Made by a program: the position numbers and the translations under genes. The notes under the pieces were generated by a model, which did not search any database, had not been told where the DNA came from, and saw nothing but the letters and a program-made list of their open reading frames with translations. Shown one piece after another: positions 23,265 through 25,072 of a DNA stretch of 25,072 nucleotides (positions are counted from its first letter, which is position 1; every line of letters starts with the position of its first letter). Source of the DNA: JAICIG01 sp035532215. Its GTDB lineage: Bacteria > Planctomycetota > Planctomycetia > Pirellulales > JAICIG01. The stretch covers positions 1 through 25,072 of the forward strand of contig DATKRK010000119.1 in the NCBI GenBank assembly GCA_035532215.1, read 5' to 3'.

Positions 23265-24803
23265 CTATCGAGCGAACGTCAGGACGTAACGGGCGCCAAA
23301 CGCCTGCTGCCGCAGGTTCGGCGGAAGGGGCGCCTCGAGCGTCGCCACGTCCCCGTCCAGCCGGTACAGAAATGGCCCGCCCGTGAACGCGTCGAGGGGA
23401 ACAGGGACGTCGACGATCTCGTTGAGGTTTTTCGGCAATCGGCCGTCATGGCTGCTCGCGTACAAGCGAATCGCTTCGATCACCCGCAGTATCGCGACAT
23501 TCCGCTCGCTGCGCGCGTTGGCCCCGATGAAGGCGGTCGGCGTAAGAAAGATGTTGAACGGCAGAATCTCTTTCGCGCGATACTTTTCGGCGATTTCCTG
23601 CTCGATGGCGGCTAACCGCGGCGCCGCTTCCCAGTACGGCAGCGAAACCCACTTGAGCGTCGCGTCGTGAGCCTCTTCGTAGGCTTCGAGCGAGTAGAGC
23701 AATACGACTTCGGCCACGGGCATCGCCTCGACTTGTTCCGGCGATCGGCCGAGCTCGATCAAGCGGCGTTTTGCGGCCGGATATCCCTTCATCGCCAAAC
23801 CGGTCAGCGTCAAGCGCCCCAGCGGCTGCTTTTCGATTTCGCCGACGCGGGCCAACTCGTCGCTTAGTTTGTCGAGCAGATCGAGCCAGTCTTCCGGCGA
23901 GTGACGCCTGGCGTGCAGATCGCGAAGCTCCGGATACGTCAGAAACAGCATCGACTTTTCGGAATCCGCGGCCAAGCGAAAGTCGATCAGGGGGCGCGGC
24001 AAGGCCGTCAAGGCCCAATACAAGCTCGGGGCGCCCGGCTGCGCGGCCAGTTCTTCGACGCGCGCGTCCATCAGCGAGCAAATCACGACGCCGACCAGCG
24101 CACTGACTAACGTCGGGCTCTTGGCGACGTGCCGGCCCATCGCATACCCGGTGCGCAGCGTGCGAACCGCGCTGTCGAAGTCTCCTTCGGCGACTTGCAG
24201 GCGAGCCTTGAGACTCAACAGCCTGGCATAGGCTCGCGATTCTTCAATCTCGGGCAGCATCAAGGAAATGAATTCGCGCTCATGGATCGGCAGTTCCCAA
24301 TTGCACTCTTCACGGCGCGACGCCAGCTCCAAGTCATCGAGCACTTGGCGCCAATGCTCGACGACCTTGCGGGCTTCTTCCCGAGGAAACTTGTCCAACG
24401 GCAGGTCGTTGTCGATCCATTCTTCCTTGAACTCCGGCCCGCCGCGAAAGGTCAAGCCGATCTTGTTGTACAGCACCGCCGCATTGCCGGGCCGCCGATC
24501 GAGCAGCGAGGGGAGCAACTGGTACTCGAGCGCCGGCCGCGGCTCGGCGGCCGGATGGAGCGTCAGCCGGCGCGTGGGAGGTTCGTCTTCAGGCGATTGT
24601 GGCGCCGCGTTTTGCGCCTGGGCGAAAGCAAGCGACGGCGCGAGGATCGCCGTAGAGAGAACAACAAATGATGCGATAAGGATCTCTCGCGGTCGACGAG
24701 AACTTCCGAGGTTACGAGTTCCTCTTCTCTGTTCCGAGAACCCGTACGTTCTGCGGGCGACGTCGCCCGTCGGCGCCGCTCGCGATTCGCTTGGCGAGGT
24801 CAT
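23265..24803 (-). CDS. Exported protein of unknown function, 512 aa
   Basis: ATG 24803 has AGGAGG about 9 bases upstream. Residues 1-40 are an unusually long basic n-region. Within it, SEQRRGTRN (residues 23-31) is translated repeat DNA (24712-24735). The hydrophobic core is at 41-60 (ILIASFVVLSTAILAPSLAF), with a cut likely after AFA. There is no start codon between the repeat and the core. The mature protein is mostly helical, with repeats of Leu/Glu/Arg. Near 180-235 it has YARLLSLKARLQVAEGDFDS and AVRTLRTGYAMGRHVAKSPT, suggesting TPR-like helices. The end (IRLYASSHDGRLPKNLNEI, VPVPLDAFTGGPFLYRLDGD) resembles the tail found in planctomycete pilin-like or DUF1559-linked proteins. No enzymatic site was seen. 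Confidence 0.75.
   Translation of the reverse strand: MTSPSESRAAPTGDVARRTYGFSEQRRGTRNLGSSRRPREILIASFVVLSTAILAPSLAFAQAQNAAPQSPEDEPPTRRLTLHPAAEPRPALEYQLLPSLLDRRPGNAAVLYNKIGLTFRGGPEFKEEWIDNDLPLDKFPREEARKVVEHWRQVLDDLELASRREECNWELPIHEREFISLMLPEIEESRAYARLLSLKARLQVAEGDFDSAVRTLRTGYAMGRHVAKSPTLVSALVGVVICSLMDARVEELAAQPGAPSLYWALTALPRPLIDFRLAADSEKSMLFLTYPELRDLHARRHSPEDWLDLLDKLSDELARVGEIEKQPLGRLTLTGLAMKGYPAAKRRLIELGRSPEQVEAMPVAEVVLLYSLEAYEEAHDATLKWVSLPYWEAAPRLAAIEQEIAEKYRAKEILPFNIFLTPTAFIGANARSERNVAILRVIEAIRLYASSHDGRLPKNLNEIVDVPVPLDAFTGGPFLYRLDGDVATLEAPLPPNLRQQAFGARYVLTFAR
24712..24735 (+). repeat. Third copy of the 24-bp arm, inside coding DNA
   Basis: The sequence matches 2131-2154 at 23 of 24 positions (one G to A). 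It is in frame in the leader of the 512-aa gene and encodes SEQRRGTRN on the minus strand. A further short palindrome, GAACCCGTACGTTC-like, follows. Confidence 0.8.
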
Positions 24804-24847
24804 GAGTCAAATCCTCCTGAGAGACGTTTAGTACGTTTCGGTCCGAA

Positions 24848-24882
24848 GCCCTCACCCTCTCCCACAGGGAGAGGGTGAGGGC
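24848..24882. repeat. GGGAGAGGG hairpin repeat, copy C (longest)
   Basis: GCCCTCACCCTCTCCC, ACA and GGGAGAGGGTGAGGGC form a perfect 16-bp stem with a 3-base loop. The inner 9 bp equal copies A and B. It lies 45 bases upstream of the 512-aa gene start. Confidence 0.9.
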
Positions 24883-24995
24883 CGCTGGGCTGGGCGTGGA
24901 CTGCGCAAAATGCGGGTTGGCCGCCAGTTCGAGGTCTTCCTGGTTTTGTTCCGCCACGCTCGGGGCTTGTGCCTCGTTGTTCTGCTTTTGCGTAG

Positions 24996-25015
24996 CCCAG
25001 GCATTTATGCCTGGG
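24996..25015. repeat. CCCAGGCAT palindrome near the right edge
   Basis: CCCAGGCAT, TT and ATGCCTGGG form a perfect 9-bp stem. It may be a terminator or dispersed repeat after a gene entering from the right. Confidence 0.7.
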
Positions 25016-25072
25016 AATTCGTTCAACGCGCGTCCGTTTTTCTCGATTGGCGCCTCGCGGCCGCCGTCGGCG

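Larger units (their letters stand above)
24804..25072 (-). other. Intergenic repeats and possible 3' end of a right-hand gene
   Basis: The 269 bases hold the hairpins at 24848-24882 and 24996-25015. On the minus strand two frames enter from the edge. One ends in TGA at 25023-25025 (tail QSRKTDAR), just before the CCCAGGCAT palindrome, which is a natural gene end. The other runs on through the repeats to 24712 and is less likely. With 50 bases visible the choice cannot be made. Confidence 0.35.

Noticed and set aside
24712..25026. 104-aa minus-strand protein at the right edge
   Set aside because: Most of it is translated palindromic repeat. No ribosome site was seen, and it overlaps the leader of the 512-aa gene.

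Overview
This window is high-GC DNA (roughly two-thirds G+C by eye) that looks like the chromosome of a planctomycete, most plausibly Pirellulales-like. The evidence is the gene families: an NPCBM protein, a DUF1559 protein, membrane-anchored leucine-rich repeats, a PQQ-type beta-propeller starting DEWPQFRG, a SMP-30 lactonase, and many large secreted proteins with Ala/Pro/Lys linkers. Short palindromic repeats are also dispersed through the intergenic DNA. No phage, transposase, CRISPR array, rRNA or tRNA was seen.

Layout. (1) 1-10005, + strand: a run of six envelope-type genes. They encode a DUF4175-like membrane protein (cut by the left edge), a 649-aa exported coiled-coil protein, a 196-aa exported protein, an NPCBM protein, an exported protein with a C-terminal HEAT-like repeat, and a membrane-anchored LRR protein translationally coupled to it. 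(2) 10053-12151, +: a creatininase-family amidohydrolase overlapping an MFS (ACS-type) transporter by 4 bases. (3) 12409-15735, -: a Gly/Tyr-rich exported protein, a GT-C (family 39-like) glycosyltransferase and a PQQ-like beta-propeller. (4) 15837-18214, +: a SMP-30/gluconolactonase-like protein, then a serpin broken by a one-base frameshift. (5) 18552-18773, +: a small winged-helix protein (DUF2582-like). It faces a convergent - strand group of DUF456 protein, CorA transporter and cold-shock protein across a perfect 21-bp inverted repeat. (6) 21610-24803, -: a DUF1559 protein with an unusual N-terminal domain and a 512-aa exported protein of unknown function.

The most striking feature is the repeat landscape. 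At least six families of short inverted-repeat sequences occur. Two copies of one are part of a nested palindrome at 21237-21422, and a third lies at 2202-2239. A 23-24 bp sequence bounds an element at 2131-2408 and recurs inside a coding region at 24712-24735. A GGGAGAGGG hairpin occurs three times. One hairpin pair (5091-5115 and 21307-21331) differs by a compensatory base-pair change, which points to selection or copying at the level of structure. Repeats have landed in frame in the signal-peptide n-regions of two exported proteins (5056-6939 and 23265-24803), lengthening those leaders to about 40-46 residues.

Functionally, most genes encode envelope or periplasmic proteins. Region 1 probably works as one cell-surface module, while the creatininase/MFS pair looks like uptake plus hydrolysis of a small amide or lactam. 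No clearly new defence or enzymatic system is visible. The best candidates for follow-up are the broken serpin, the repeat-derived leader extensions, the nested palindrome and the undescribed coiled-coil/NPCBM/HEAT/LRR gene run.
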